From positions 614,361-678,360 of the forward strand of contig NZ_WLZY01000002.1 in NCBI RefSeq assembly GCF_010122465.1: a stretch of 64,000 nt of DNA, given 5' to 3'. A program made the position numbers and the translations under genes. This document shows, one piece after another, positions 27,557 through 35,908 of the stretch (the stretch's first letter is position 1; the number at the start of each line of letters is the position of its first letter). The notes under the pieces were generated by a model. The model had not been told where the DNA came from. It was given only the letters and a program-made list of their open reading frames with translations, and searched no databases. This DNA comes from Phytoactinopolyspora mesophila (GTDB lineage Bacteria; Actinomycetota; Actinomycetes; Jiangellales; Jiangellaceae).

Positions 27557-28885
27557 GTGGAGAAGCAGCAGGAATTCGTGCTCAGGACGCTTGAAGAACG
27601 CGACATCCGGTTTGTCCGGCTGTGGTTCACCGACGTGCTCGGCTACCTGAAGTCGGTGGCGGTGGCCCCGGCCGAGCTCGAGAACGCCTTCAACGAAGGC
27701 ATCGGGTTCGACGGCTCGGCTATCGAGGGTTTCGCTCGGGTGTACGAGGCAGACATGCTGGCCAAGCCCGACCCAGCCACCTTCCAGGTGCTGCCTTGGC
27801 GTGGCGGAACGGCGAGAATGTTCTGCGACATCCTCATGCCCGACGGCTCGCCGTCGTACGCCGATCCGCGCCACGTCCTGAAACGAGCGCTGGGCCGGGC
27901 GGCCGACAGCGGGCTCACCTTCTACACCCACCCCGAGGTCGAGTTCTTCGTCTTCAACGAGGCGCCCAAGCGGGGCCAAGTGCCCGAGCCGGTCGACGCC
28001 AGCGGCTTCTTCGACCACACCGCGCACGGTGTCGCCCAGGATTTCCGGCGCGATGCCATCACCATGCTCGAAGAGATGAGCATCTCGGTGGAGTTCAGCC
28101 ACCATGAGGTCGCTCCGGGCCAGCAAGAGATCGACCTGCGCTACGCCGACGCGCTCGCCACCTCGGACAACCTGATGACCTTCCGTGCGGTGGTCAAGGA
28201 GGTGGCGCTGTCGCAGGGGCTGTACGCGTCGTTCATGCCGAAGCCGTTCACCGACTACCCGGGTTCTGGCATGCATACCCACGTGTCGTTGTTCGAGGGT
28301 GACCGCAACGTCTTCTTCGAGGCCGGCGCTCAGTATCAGCTGTCGAAGTCTGGGCGCTCGTTCATCGCCGGCCTGCTGCGCCATGCGCCTGAGATCACTG
28401 CGATGACGAACCAATGGGTCAATTCGTACAAGCGGCTGCAGGGCGGGGGAGAGGCGCCCGCGTACGTGTGCTGGGGCCACAACAACCGCTCCGCGCTGGT
28501 GCGGGTGCCCATGTACAAGCCGGGCAAGGGGCAATCGGTTCGGGTGGAGTTCCGCTCGCTCGACTCGGCCTGCAACCCCTACCTCGCCTACGCCGTGCTG
28601 CTCGCCGCCGGGTTGAAGGGGATCGAGGAAGGCTACGAGCTGCCTCCGGAAGCCGAGGATGACGTATGGGCGCTCACCGATCGCGAACGCCGGGCACTCG
28701 GCATCGACCCGCTGCCGACGTCGCTCGACGAAGCCATCCGGGCCATGGAGAACTCCGAACTCGTGGCCGAGACACTCGGCGAACATGTCTTCGAGTTCTT
28801 CCTGCGGAATAAGCGTCAGGAATGGGATATCTACCGCCGTCAGGTCACGCAGTACGAGCGGGACATCATGCTGCCCGTGCTCTGA
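27557..28885 (+). CDS. glnA2: Glutamine synthetase-like protein, GlnA2 type
   Basis: From the GTG at 27557 the protein starts MEKQQEFVLRTLEERDIR, matching the start of mycobacterial GlnA2; 442 residues. GS motifs are present: GFDGSAIEGF, the ATP/metal segment VEFSHHEVAPGQQEIDLR, FMPKPF, GSGMHTHVSLF, NQWVNSYKRL and SACNPYLAYAVLLAAG. The NLYDLP adenylylation site of GlnA1 is not visible, so GlnE probably does not regulate it. In Streptomyces, GlnA2 has been assigned to gamma-glutamylation of polyamines, so the substrate may not be ammonia. In relatives it is adjacent to glnE; here 7 kb intervene. Confidence 0.95.
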   Translation: MEKQQEFVLRTLEERDIRFVRLWFTDVLGYLKSVAVAPAELENAFNEGIGFDGSAIEGFARVYEADMLAKPDPATFQVLPWRGGTARMFCDILMPDGSPSYADPRHVLKRALGRAADSGLTFYTHPEVEFFVFNEAPKRGQVPEPVDASGFFDHTAHGVAQDFRRDAITMLEEMSISVEFSHHEVAPGQQEIDLRYADALATSDNLMTFRAVVKEVALSQGLYASFMPKPFTDYPGSGMHTHVSLFEGDRNVFFEAGAQYQLSKSGRSFIAGLLRHAPEITAMTNQWVNSYKRLQGGGEAPAYVCWGHNNRSALVRVPMYKPGKGQSVRVEFRSLDSACNPYLAYAVLLAAGLKGIEEGYELPPEAEDDVWALTDRERRALGIDPLPTSLDEAIRAMENSELVAETLGEHVFEFFLRNKRQEWDIYRRQVTQYERDIMLPVL

Positions 28886-29188
28886 AACCGTAGCCAGTTT
28901 GAGACAGGCTTTTCGCCCTGTGGTGGCCGGGAGGCAAGCCACGTCTGCTCATCGACAACCTGAGTGTGGACGATTCGTCAACTGCGAATGACTTCTGGGC
29001 GACAGGAAGTAAAGAACGGATGACGTGTCGGAAAAGTAATCGGTCAGGCTCTATGAAGCGGGTGTAGCGGCGATCTAACGTGTGGCCGCAGCACCTGTGT
29101 TCCACGGTCGGCTCCCGGCCGCGGCACACGGGTCGGCGGAGATCCATCCACACGACATGGAGCGACGTGAAGCGCGGTAGACGAGGCC
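28886..29188. other. Intergenic region upstream of second sugar transporter
   Basis: 303 bases with no gene. It must hold the promoter for the transporter operon beginning at 29189. I see no clear LacI-type palindrome or riboswitch here, and no regulator gene is adjacent. Confidence 0.4.
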
Positions 29189-30178
29189 ATGGCGTTGCGT
29201 GACAACCAGCGCGAGGCGCCACCACCCGCCGGGCCCGCTCGGCCCGGATCCGCAACAGAGGAAGAACGCCGCGAGGAGATGCGCCGCGGCCGGCGCCGAT
29301 CCCGTCGCCGCGAGGCACTGATCTTCCTTGCCTTCACCATTCCCAACCTGGCGCTGATCGGGCTGTTCACCTATCGGCCGCTGTTCAGCAACGTCTACTA
29401 CTCGCTGCTGCAGTGGAACATGGGCTCGCCCACCGCGCGCTTTGTCGGGCTGGACAATTACGTCAACTGGTTCAGCGATCCGCACAGCTGGAACTACCTG
29501 CGGATCACCGTGATCTTCACCGTGGCGACGGTGGGCGGCACGATCGCCATCGGCCTGCTTGTCGCGACGGTGCTGAACCAGAAGCTGCACGGGCGTGGGT
29601 TCGCCCGCGCAGTGGTGTTCGCGCCCTACGTGCTGTCCGGCGTCGCCGTCGGGCTGGTGTGGATGTTCATGTTCGATCCGCAGTTCGGCGTGATCGCACC
29701 GCTGATCCGGGCCGTCGGCGCCTCGCCGCCCAACTGGTACAACAGTCCCGGATGGGCACTGGTGATGGTGATCATCGTCTACATCTGGAAACACCTCGGC
29801 TACGCGGCCGTCGTCTACCTCGCCGGACTGCAGATCATCCCGCGCGACCTGCTCGAAGCAGCTGCGATCGACGGCGCGAGCAAGTGGCGCACGTTCCGGT
29901 CCATCACGTTGCCGCTGCTGTCGCCGATGACGTTCTTCCTCTTGGTCACCGTCACGCTGAGTTCGATGTCCATGCAGTCCTTCGAGCTGATCCACTCGAT
30001 GACCAGGGGTGGCCCGGTGGATGGAACCACAACGCTGATGTATCAGATCTACCGCGAGGGCTTCGTCACGGGCCGGGCCGGCTACTCAGCGACCGTGGCC
30101 ACGATCCTGTTCTTCATCTTGCTGGGCGTGACGCTCCTGCAGATGCGGTTCCTGGAGAGGAAGGTGCATTACTCGTGA
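29189..30178 (+). CDS. Sugar ABC transporter permease (UgpA type)
   Basis: 329 residues: an Arg-rich cytoplasmic N-terminus, then six spans starting ALIFLAFTIPNLALIGLFTY. Family landmarks include FVGLDNYVNWFSDP near residue 90, the VVFAPYVLSGVAVGLVWMFM stretch and the EAA loop EAAAIDGASKWRTF. The group transports sn-glycerol-3-phosphate or oligosaccharides. It opens an operon permease-permease-binding protein without an ATPase, so a shared ATPase is expected. It lies in the block that separates glnA2 from glnE. Confidence 0.92.
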   Translation: MALRDNQREAPPPAGPARPGSATEEERREEMRRGRRRSRRREALIFLAFTIPNLALIGLFTYRPLFSNVYYSLLQWNMGSPTARFVGLDNYVNWFSDPHSWNYLRITVIFTVATVGGTIAIGLLVATVLNQKLHGRGFARAVVFAPYVLSGVAVGLVWMFMFDPQFGVIAPLIRAVGASPPNWYNSPGWALVMVIIVYIWKHLGYAAVVYLAGLQIIPRDLLEAAAIDGASKWRTFRSITLPLLSPMTFFLLVTVTLSSMSMQSFELIHSMTRGGPVDGTTTLMYQIYREGFVTGRAGYSATVATILFFILLGVTLLQMRFLERKVHYS

Positions 30179-31158
30179 GCCTGCCTCGGGAGCCAGGTTC
30201 CAGCGTCGAGCCGTCGCCCACCCCTGTTGATCATGGGCAGATCACGCCCAAAACGGGCCGAGAAGCGGCATCCGCCCATGATCAACGCGGTAGGGGTGGA
30301 CCGGTGCCGCGGGATGGCAAGAGTGGGCCGCCGCCAGAACAAGTCCGGCGGCTCCTGAGCGGCTACCTGCCCCTGCTGCTCGCCGTCGTGGTGATGATGG
30401 CGCCGCTGATCTGGATGCTCATCTCGTCGATCAAGACGCGTCCGGAGATCTTCACCGTGCCGCTCCAGTGGCTGCCAGAACAGCCGTACACGGGCAACTA
30501 CGCCGAGGTGGTGGAGCGTTACCCGTTCGGGCGCTTCTTCCTCAACAGCGTCATCGTGACGGTCGTCGGCGCGGGCGTCAAGGTGCTGCTGGCCATGTTC
30601 ACCGCCTATGCGCTGGTGTTCATCCGGTTTCCGGCCAAGAAGCTGGTCTTCATTCTGATCATCGTGGCGCTGATGGTGCCGCCGCAGGTGGTGATCGTGC
30701 CGAACTACACGCTTATCGCGGATCTGGGCTGGCAGAACACGTACCTCGGGATTATCGTGCCGGGCCTTGGCACCGCCTTCGGCACGTTCTTGTTGCGTCA
30801 GCAGTTCCTGACCCTGCCGAGTGCGATCGTCGACGCGGCGACGCTCGACGGGGCTGGGCACTGGCGCAAACTATGGCGCGTCGTCGCGCCTATCTCCGCA
30901 CCCACGATCGCCACGGTCGCGCTCGTCACGATCGTCTCCGAATGGAACGAGTACCTGTGGCCGCTGATCATCGTCGACCGGCCCGAGATGATGACGCTCC
31001 CCGTGGCGCTCACGCTCATGCAGAACGCCGACGGCACCAACAACTGGGGCGTCCTGATGGCCGGCACCGCCATGGTGGTGCTGCCCGTGCTGATCGTCTT
31101 CACCCTGCTGCAACGCCACATCGTCGCCGGCCTCACCCAAGGGGCCACGACCGGCTGA
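30175..31158 (+). CDS. Sugar ABC transporter permease (UgpE type)
   Basis: Two starts are plausible. The GTG at 30175 overlaps the previous stop (GTGA) behind a GGAGAGGAAGG and gives 327 residues. A GTG at 30304, behind AGGGGTGG, gives 284, nearer the usual UgpE length. The palindrome at 30218-30299 lies between the two. The conserved part begins LLSGYLPLLLAVVVMMAPL and includes FFLNSVIVTVVGAGV, the EAA loop DAATLDGAGHWRKLW and the terminal AGLTQGATTG. It forms the channel with the preceding UgpA-like protein. Confidence 0.9.
   Translation: MSLPREPGSSVEPSPTPVDHGQITPKTGREAASAHDQRGRGGPVPRDGKSGPPPEQVRRLLSGYLPLLLAVVVMMAPLIWMLISSIKTRPEIFTVPLQWLPEQPYTGNYAEVVERYPFGRFFLNSVIVTVVGAGVKVLLAMFTAYALVFIRFPAKKLVFILIIVALMVPPQVVIVPNYTLIADLGWQNTYLGIIVPGLGTAFGTFLLRQQFLTLPSAIVDAATLDGAGHWRKLWRVVAPISAPTIATVALVTIVSEWNEYLWPLIIVDRPEMMTLPVALTLMQNADGTNNWGVLMAGTAMVVLPVLIVFTLLQRHIVAGLTQGATTG
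30218..30299. repeat. Palindromic element overlapping permease start
   Basis: The left arm 30218-30238 (CCACCCCT then GTTGATCATGGGC) pairs with GCCCATGATCAAC (30274-30286) and AGGGGTGG (30292-30299), with a 5-base bulge at 30287-30291. The loop is 35 bases. It shares the GATCATG core with palindromes at 32605 and 33930. If the upstream start is used it is translated in frame; if not, its right arm supplies the Shine-Dalgarno sequence. Confidence 0.8.
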
Positions 31159-31190
31159 CACCCACCGAGCACCTCCCGGAAGGATCCACG

Positions 31191-32588
31191 ATGTCCCACC
31201 GCCACCTGCATCTCCCACCCGAGCGGCGCCTCGTCGTCCCCTCTCGTCCCCTCGACCGCCGGAGTTTTCTCGGGCTCGGCGCGGCGGGAGCCGCCGCCCT
31301 GACCCTTGCCGCCTGCGGAGGACCGTCGACCAGCAGCGACGATGCCGATGCCGCCGACGATGCCACGGCCGACGACTTCAGTCGTGTGACACCCGCCAGT
31401 GAGATCACTTTCTGGAGCGTGCACCCGGGCAACTCCCGCGAGGCGGACGAGGAGCTGATCCGGCGCTTCGAGGAGGCCAACCCGGACATCTCCGTCACGC
31501 TCGTGACGGCGGGCGCGGACTACGAGGAGGTGGCGCAGCGTTTCCAGACCGCGCTACAGGGTGACGACCGCCCGGACGTGATCATGCTCTCGGATGTCTG
31601 GTGGTTCAAGTACTTCCTCAACGGCACCATCACGCCGCTCGACGCGTTGCTGGAGGCTGAGGAGGTGGAGCTCGACGACTTCCACGACACGCTCATCGGC
31701 GACTACCAGTACGACGGCCGGCAATGGGGCATGCCCTACGCGCGGTCGACGCCGCTGTTCTACTACAACAAGGAGCACTGGGCCGACGCCGGCCTGCCGG
31801 ACCGCGGCCCGGAGACGTGGGACGAGATGGACGAATGGGCGGAGGCGCTGGAGGCCAATCTCAGCGGCCAGCAGAAGGTGTTCCACCACGTCAAGGGTGC
31901 GTCGTACGTCGCGTGGATCTTCCAGTCGATCATCTGGGCGTTCGGCGGGCGCTACAGCGACGACGACTTCACCATCACCCTCGACAGTGACGAAGCCATC
32001 GCCGCTGGCGAGTACGTGCGTAGCCAGGTCAACGAGCTCGGCTATGCCGGCGTCACGCCGGACGACAACATCATCGACCTCTCATCCGGTGGAATCTCGT
32101 CCACTATCGGGTCTACCGGCAGCTTGTCCGGGCTGCTCGAAGGGTCGTCGTTCGAGGTGGGGGCTGCGTTTCTGCCGGAGAAGGAGCAGTTCGGCTGCCC
32201 AACCGGGGGTGCGGGACTGTCGATTCCGTCGGGTCTCGAGCCGGAGCGGCAGCTGGCCGCCATGCGATTCATCAAGTTCGTCACCGAGCCGGAGCAAACG
32301 GCGTACTACTCCGAGAGCGTCGGCTACATGCCGGTGCGTAAGTCCGCGGTGGGCATGATGGAGGAGGCCTTCGAACGGGAGCCGCAACGCCGGGTCGCGC
32401 TGGAACAGCTGGAGCACACCTCGCCGCAGGACGCGGCCCGGGTCTATATCCCGGACGGTGATCAGATCCTGGGCCGCGGCCTGGAGCGGATCATGCTGCA
32501 GAACGAGCCGGCCGACCAAGCCTTCGAGGTCGTCGCGAACGAGCTGACCACGTCCTACGAGGAGAACGTGGAGCCCGTCATCGGCTGA
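31191..32588 (+). CDS. Sugar-binding lipoprotein of ABC transporter (UgpB type)
   Basis: 465 residues from the ATG at 31191 with GGAAGGAT upstream. The signal has a twin arginine (LDRRSFLGLG) and a lipobox ending LAAC near residue 43, followed by an Asp/Ala-rich linker. The mature part is a family 1 binding protein: EITFWSVHPGNSREADEELI, PDVIMLSDVWWFKYFLNGTI and WGMPYARSTPLFYYNKEHW, the last typical of UgpB-like proteins. The ligand may be a glycerophosphodiester, glycerol-3-phosphate or an oligosaccharide. It is the last gene of its operon, before the hairpin at 32605. Confidence 0.92.
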   Translation: MSHRHLHLPPERRLVVPSRPLDRRSFLGLGAAGAAALTLAACGGPSTSSDDADAADDATADDFSRVTPASEITFWSVHPGNSREADEELIRRFEEANPDISVTLVTAGADYEEVAQRFQTALQGDDRPDVIMLSDVWWFKYFLNGTITPLDALLEAEEVELDDFHDTLIGDYQYDGRQWGMPYARSTPLFYYNKEHWADAGLPDRGPETWDEMDEWAEALEANLSGQQKVFHHVKGASYVAWIFQSIIWAFGGRYSDDDFTITLDSDEAIAAGEYVRSQVNELGYAGVTPDDNIIDLSSGGISSTIGSTGSLSGLLEGSSFEVGAAFLPEKEQFGCPTGGAGLSIPSGLEPERQLAAMRFIKFVTEPEQTAYYSESVGYMPVRKSAVGMMEEAFEREPQRRVALEQLEHTSPQDAARVYIPDGDQILGRGLERIMLQNEPADQAFEVVANELTTSYEENVEPVIG

Positions 32589-32604
32589 TCCGCCCGCCCT
32601 AGGT

Positions 32605-32662
32605 CCCATGATCATTGGCCTTTGACCACCGGATTCGGGGGTGAAGTGCCAATGATCATGGG
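32605..32662. repeat. GATCATG-core palindrome after sugar transporter
   Basis: CCCATGATCATTGGC (32605-32619) and GCCAATGATCATGGG (32648-32662) are perfect 15-base inverted arms with a 28-base loop, between the binding-protein stop and the first FluC gene. It may end the transporter transcript. Confidence 0.8.
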
Positions 32663-32682
32663 GCTGGGCGTAGCGTACTCGG

Positions 32683-33111
32683 GTGCGGAGATCGTGGAAA
32701 CGGCATACGCCGGTCCTCGCGGCCATCGCCGCCGGGGGAGTGGTCGGCGCCGAAGCGCGGTATGCACTGACGTTGCTGAACGCTGATCCGCCCGCGTTTC
32801 CCTGGGTGACGCTCGTCGAGAACATCACCGGTTGCTTCCTGATCGGTGTGCTCATGGCCGTGCTGACGCAACTCACCGCCCCGCATCCGCTCCTGCGACC
32901 CTTCCTCGGTATCGGGGTTCTGGGCGGGTACACGACGTTCTCGGCTTACGCGGTCGAGGTGCGTGTGCTCCTGCTCGACGATCGCGCCCTGGCCGCGCTT
33001 GTCTACCTCGTCGTCACGCCAATAGGCGCTTTGGGTGCGGTGCTGCTCGCGACGCGCGGCACACCGGCGTTGCTGCGCATGCTCCGGCAACGAGGAACGG
33101 ACACGAGCTAG
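32683..33111 (+). CDS. crcB: Fluoride channel subunit FluC/CrcB (first of pair)
   Basis: 142 residues from a GTG with no clear ribosome site. Four membrane spans are apparent. Fluc signatures are present: [22 protein letters not shown] (the pore-lining Asn) and [12 protein letters not shown] (the TTFS fluoride track). Fluc proteins form dual-topology dimers that export fluoride. A second, divergent copy lies at 33572, so a heterodimer of oppositely oriented subunits is likely. I could not recognise a fluoride riboswitch upstream. Confidence 0.93.
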   Translation: MRRSWKRHTPVLAAIAAGGVVGAEARYALTLLNADPPAFPWVTLVENITGCFLIGVLMAVLTQLTAPHPLLRPFLGIGVLGGYTTFSAYAVEVRVLLLDDRALAALVYLVVTPIGALGAVLLATRGTPALLRMLRQRGTDTS

Positions 33112-33137
33112 TGTCGGATACGGAGGGACTCGGGCAG

Positions 33138-33575
33138 ATGGATCTCACAGGACCGGCCAGGCGGTTGTCGATCGTGATGGGTGAGACAGACACCTGGCAT
33201 GGCAAGCCGCTGTACAGCGAGATCGTGCGCCGTGCGCATGCCCGTGGTCTGGCTGGTGCCAGCGTGTTCCGTGGTATCGAGGGCTACGGCGCGTCCAATC
33301 ACATCCACACCACGCGGATCTTCAGCTTGTCCGAGGATCTGCCGGTCCAGGTGGTGATCGTCGACAATGCCGCGAAGATCGAGGCATTCATCGACGAGAT
33401 CGAACCGATCGTGGTCGGCGGTCTGATCACGCTCACTGATGTTGAGGTCGTGCGCTATGCGGGGCGTTCGGATGCGGCAGGCAGCGAGGCCGATCAGGGG
33501 CCGGACGTGGGCGGTGATCGTGACGCCGGTGGCGGACCCCGGCCCGGCTCGGACGGCGCGGGGGAGCCCCGGTGA
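33138..33575 (+). CDS. DUF190 domain protein
   Basis: 145 residues from the ATG at 33138 (GGAGG upstream); a GTG at 33111 overlapping the crcB stop would add nine. The family core is clear: [40 protein letters not shown] and [20 protein letters not shown]. The fold is PII-like (ferredoxin-like), suggesting a regulatory or ligand-binding partner. DUF190 genes are often found between two crcB genes, as here; a role in fluoride export or its control is inferred from that. The last 35 residues are Gly/Asp-rich and disordered. Confidence 0.9.
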   Translation: MDLTGPARRLSIVMGETDTWHGKPLYSEIVRRAHARGLAGASVFRGIEGYGASNHIHTTRIFSLSEDLPVQVVIVDNAAKIEAFIDEIEPIVVGGLITLTDVEVVRYAGRSDAAGSEADQGPDVGGDRDAGGGPRPGSDGAGEPR

Positions 33576-33934
33576 CGGCCATGCTGGTGGCGCTCGGGGC
33601 TGCGGTGGGCGCCCCGCTACGTTATGCCACGGACCGGTTCATCCAGGCGCGCTTCAGCCCGGTCTTCCCGTGGGGGACGCTGGCCGTCAACGTCGTGGGC
33701 TCGTTCATCGTCGGCGTGGTGATCGCGTTGTGGACCGACGGCCGCCTGGACGACGACGCCGTGGCGCTGGTGGGCGTAGGTTTTTGCGGGGCGCTGACCA
33801 CCTACAGCACGTTCAGCTATGAGACGTTGCGCCTGTTCGAGGGCGGCGCCCGGTGGTACGCGCTGGCCAACGTCGTGATCAGCGTGGTGGCTGGTGTCGC
33901 CGCCGCCGCCCTCGGCTGGGCCATCGCCTCATGA
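33572..33934 (+). CDS. crcB: Fluoride channel subunit FluC/CrcB (second of pair)
   Basis: 120 residues from a GTG overlapping the DUF190 stop (GTGA), so translation is coupled. Four hydrophobic spans; signature residues in [12 protein letters not shown] and [15 protein letters not shown]. Its charge distribution differs from the first copy, as expected for a pair with fixed opposite topologies. Its stop codon (33932-33934) lies inside the left arm of a palindrome. Confidence 0.93.
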   Translation: MTAMLVALGAAVGAPLRYATDRFIQARFSPVFPWGTLAVNVVGSFIVGVVIALWTDGRLDDDAVALVGVGFCGALTTYSTFSYETLRLFEGGARWYALANVVISVVAGVAAAALGWAIAS

Positions 33935-33982
33935 TCATGAACACTAGTTGACCATATTCGTCACGAAGTGTTCATGATCATG
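33930..33982. repeat. GATCATG-core palindrome at end of fluoride operon
   Basis: CATGATCATGAACACT (33930-33945) pairs perfectly with AGTGTTCATGATCATG (33967-33982), 16 bases per arm with a 21-base loop. It overlaps the second FluC stop codon and faces the convergent dehydrogenase gene, so it could serve as a terminator for both. Confidence 0.82.
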
Positions 33983-33993
33983 GGGAAGGGGGT

Positions 33994-35511
33994 TTAGCGG
34001 CGCATCGCTCCGTCCACCCGGCGCGGAATGCCCAGCGGATTGCCGTCTTGCAGGGCTTCCGGCAGGAGGTCGTGCGGGAACGCCTGATAGGTGACCGGTC
34101 GCATCCAGCGCCGCACCGCGGTCGCGCCCACTGAAGTGTGCAACGGATTGGTGGACGACGGCCATGGTCCGCCGTGCTGCATCGCCCACGAGACGGCGAC
34201 GCCGGTGGGCCAGCCGTTCCAGATGAGCCGGCCGGCGCGTGGGCGCAGCACATCCAGTACCGGAGCCATCGCCTGGACATCGCTCTGCTCACCGTGAATG
34301 GTGGCGGTCAGGCTGCCTTCGATCGACTGCAGCGCGTTGATGAGTTCGTGGGTGCTGGCGTACTCGACGATGAGCGAGCTGGGCCCGAAGCACTCTTCGG
34401 CCAGGCGGTCGGCGGCTTCGGTGAAGTTCTCGGCGGAGGTGACGAAAAGAGATGGCACCCCCCATGCGCCGGGTTCGGTATGCAACCGAGGACTGATCAG
34501 GCTCCGGACCGAAGGATGTGCGGAGATCTCCGCGCTGATCTGGGCGTACGACTCCGCGATGCGGTTGTTCAACATGGGCGCGGCCGGAACGGCGCTGACG
34601 GCCTCGGCGAGCGCGGATTCGAGATTGTGACCAACCGGCAAGAACAGCAGACCGGGTTTGGTGCAGAACTGCCCGGTGCCCATCGTGAACGAGTTGACGA
34701 ACTCGGTGGCGATGTCACTGCCGCGGGCTCGGGTGGCGGCCCGGGTCACGACGGTGGGGTTGATGCTACCGAGCTCGCCGTAGAACGGGATCGGATCGAC
34801 GCGCCCGGTGGCGAGGTCGAACAACGCCCGCCCGCCGGTGGTGGATCCGGTGAAGCCGGCAGCTCGGATGCGTTGGTCGACGACGGCGTCGCGGCCCGCG
34901 CTCTGGCCGAAGATGACGGTGAACACACCTGCGGGCAGATTCTGGTCGGCCACCACCGAACTGATGATCTCGCCCGTCCGGCGGGAGAGCTCCGGGTGGC
35001 CCTCGTGCGCCTTGACGACGACGGGACACCCCGCGGCCAGTGCCGACGCGGTGTCTCCACCGGCGATGCTGAATGCGAAGGGGAAATTGCTCGCGGCGTA
35101 GACCAGCACGGGGCCAAGCGGCTCGAGCTGACGGCGGAGATCGGGACGCGGCACCGGCTTGCCGTTCGGAGCCGGCGTATCGATGGTGGCTTCGAGGAAC
35201 GAGCCTTCCTCGATCACCTCGGCGAAGTGCCGTAACTGGCCGGTGGTTCGGGCGATCTCCGAGGTCAGCCGGGCCTTGCCCAATCCGGTCTCGGAATCGG
35301 CCAGCGGGATGAGCTCGTCGGCGCGATCGTCGAGCTTCTTGGCGATGGCGCGCAAGAGTGCGATCCGGCCGCTGAGTGACTCCGTGGCGAATCGCTTGGC
35401 CGCGGACTTGGCCAGCGACAGCGTCGAGTTCAACTCTGCCGGTGGTGTTTCGGACACGCCCGCACCGGCTGGTTCGCCCGTGCGCGGGTTCATACTCTCA
35501 ACCAGAGTCAT
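33994..35511 (-). CDS. Aldehyde dehydrogenase, alpha-ketoglutaric semialdehyde type
   Basis: 505 residues. The sequence belongs to the NADP-dependent group that oxidises 2,5-dioxopentanoate (alpha-ketoglutaric semialdehyde), the last step of oxidative pentose or uronate catabolism. The catalytic Cys is in GTGQFCTKPG and the catalytic Glu in FYGELGSINP; the cofactor segment reads PVLVYAASNFPFAFSIAGGD, characteristic of this group rather than classical ALDHs. This could link it to the sugar-utilisation genes in this window, but no other pathway gene is adjacent. It reads leftward, convergent with the fluoride operon. Confidence 0.88.
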   Translation of the reverse strand: MTLVESMNPRTGEPAGAGVSETPPAELNSTLSLAKSAAKRFATESLSGRIALLRAIAKKLDDRADELIPLADSETGLGKARLTSEIARTTGQLRHFAEVIEEGSFLEATIDTPAPNGKPVPRPDLRRQLEPLGPVLVYAASNFPFAFSIAGGDTASALAAGCPVVVKAHEGHPELSRRTGEIISSVVADQNLPAGVFTVIFGQSAGRDAVVDQRIRAAGFTGSTTGGRALFDLATGRVDPIPFYGELGSINPTVVTRAATRARGSDIATEFVNSFTMGTGQFCTKPGLLFLPVGHNLESALAEAVSAVPAAPMLNNRIAESYAQISAEISAHPSVRSLISPRLHTEPGAWGVPSLFVTSAENFTEAADRLAEECFGPSSLIVEYASTHELINALQSIEGSLTATIHGEQSDVQAMAPVLDVLRPRAGRLIWNGWPTGVAVSWAMQHGGPWPSSTNPLHTSVGATAVRRWMRPVTYQAFPHDLLPEALQDGNPLGIPRRVDGAMRR

Positions 35512-35908
35512 TTATTCTCCCCGTACCAGTCCGCGGGTTCTTGTGCGACGGCGAACAGCGCCAGGCGACAAGTTTCCCGGACTGCTCCGCCAATATCGGT
35601 CTGTGTCTGCCCAGGACAGGGCGCCGGCGTCGTCTCCACCTGAAAACCGGTTTCGCTTCGGGCGTGGCTCGATGTCCAGACACCGAACTCCTCCTCCGCG
35701 TTGCCAGTCGGGAGCAAACGATCCGTACCCGGACCCGGCGATAGTATATGAGCAGGCACTTTTGATCTTATTGATACATCTTGGTAAGCATGTGAGTTTT
35801 GATCTTAGTAGGTCTTTTGCATGGTGGGCCATGGTGCGTTCGGCTGAGTGCTGACCCACATCATTTCCGAAGCCCGTTTCCTGCGATGAACGGCTGCTGG
35901 AGAACCAG
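35512..35908. promoter_or_regulatory. Divergent region with AT-rich direct repeat
   Basis: 397 bases between the dehydrogenase and glnE, without a convincing gene. An AT-rich island at about 35740-35820 holds the 11-mer TTTTGATCTTA twice (35760-35770 and 35797-35807), 37 bases apart. This contrasts with the GC-rich surroundings and may be promoter or operator sequence. No palindrome is obvious. Confidence 0.45.

Noticed and set aside
29413..30174. Upstream extension of the UgpE-like permease frame
   Set aside because: This part is the out-of-frame shadow of the first permease; starts at 30175 or 30304 are sufficient.
32589..32682. Fluoride riboswitch before crcB
   Set aside because: The gap is filled by the palindrome; I could not find the conserved crcB-motif segments.
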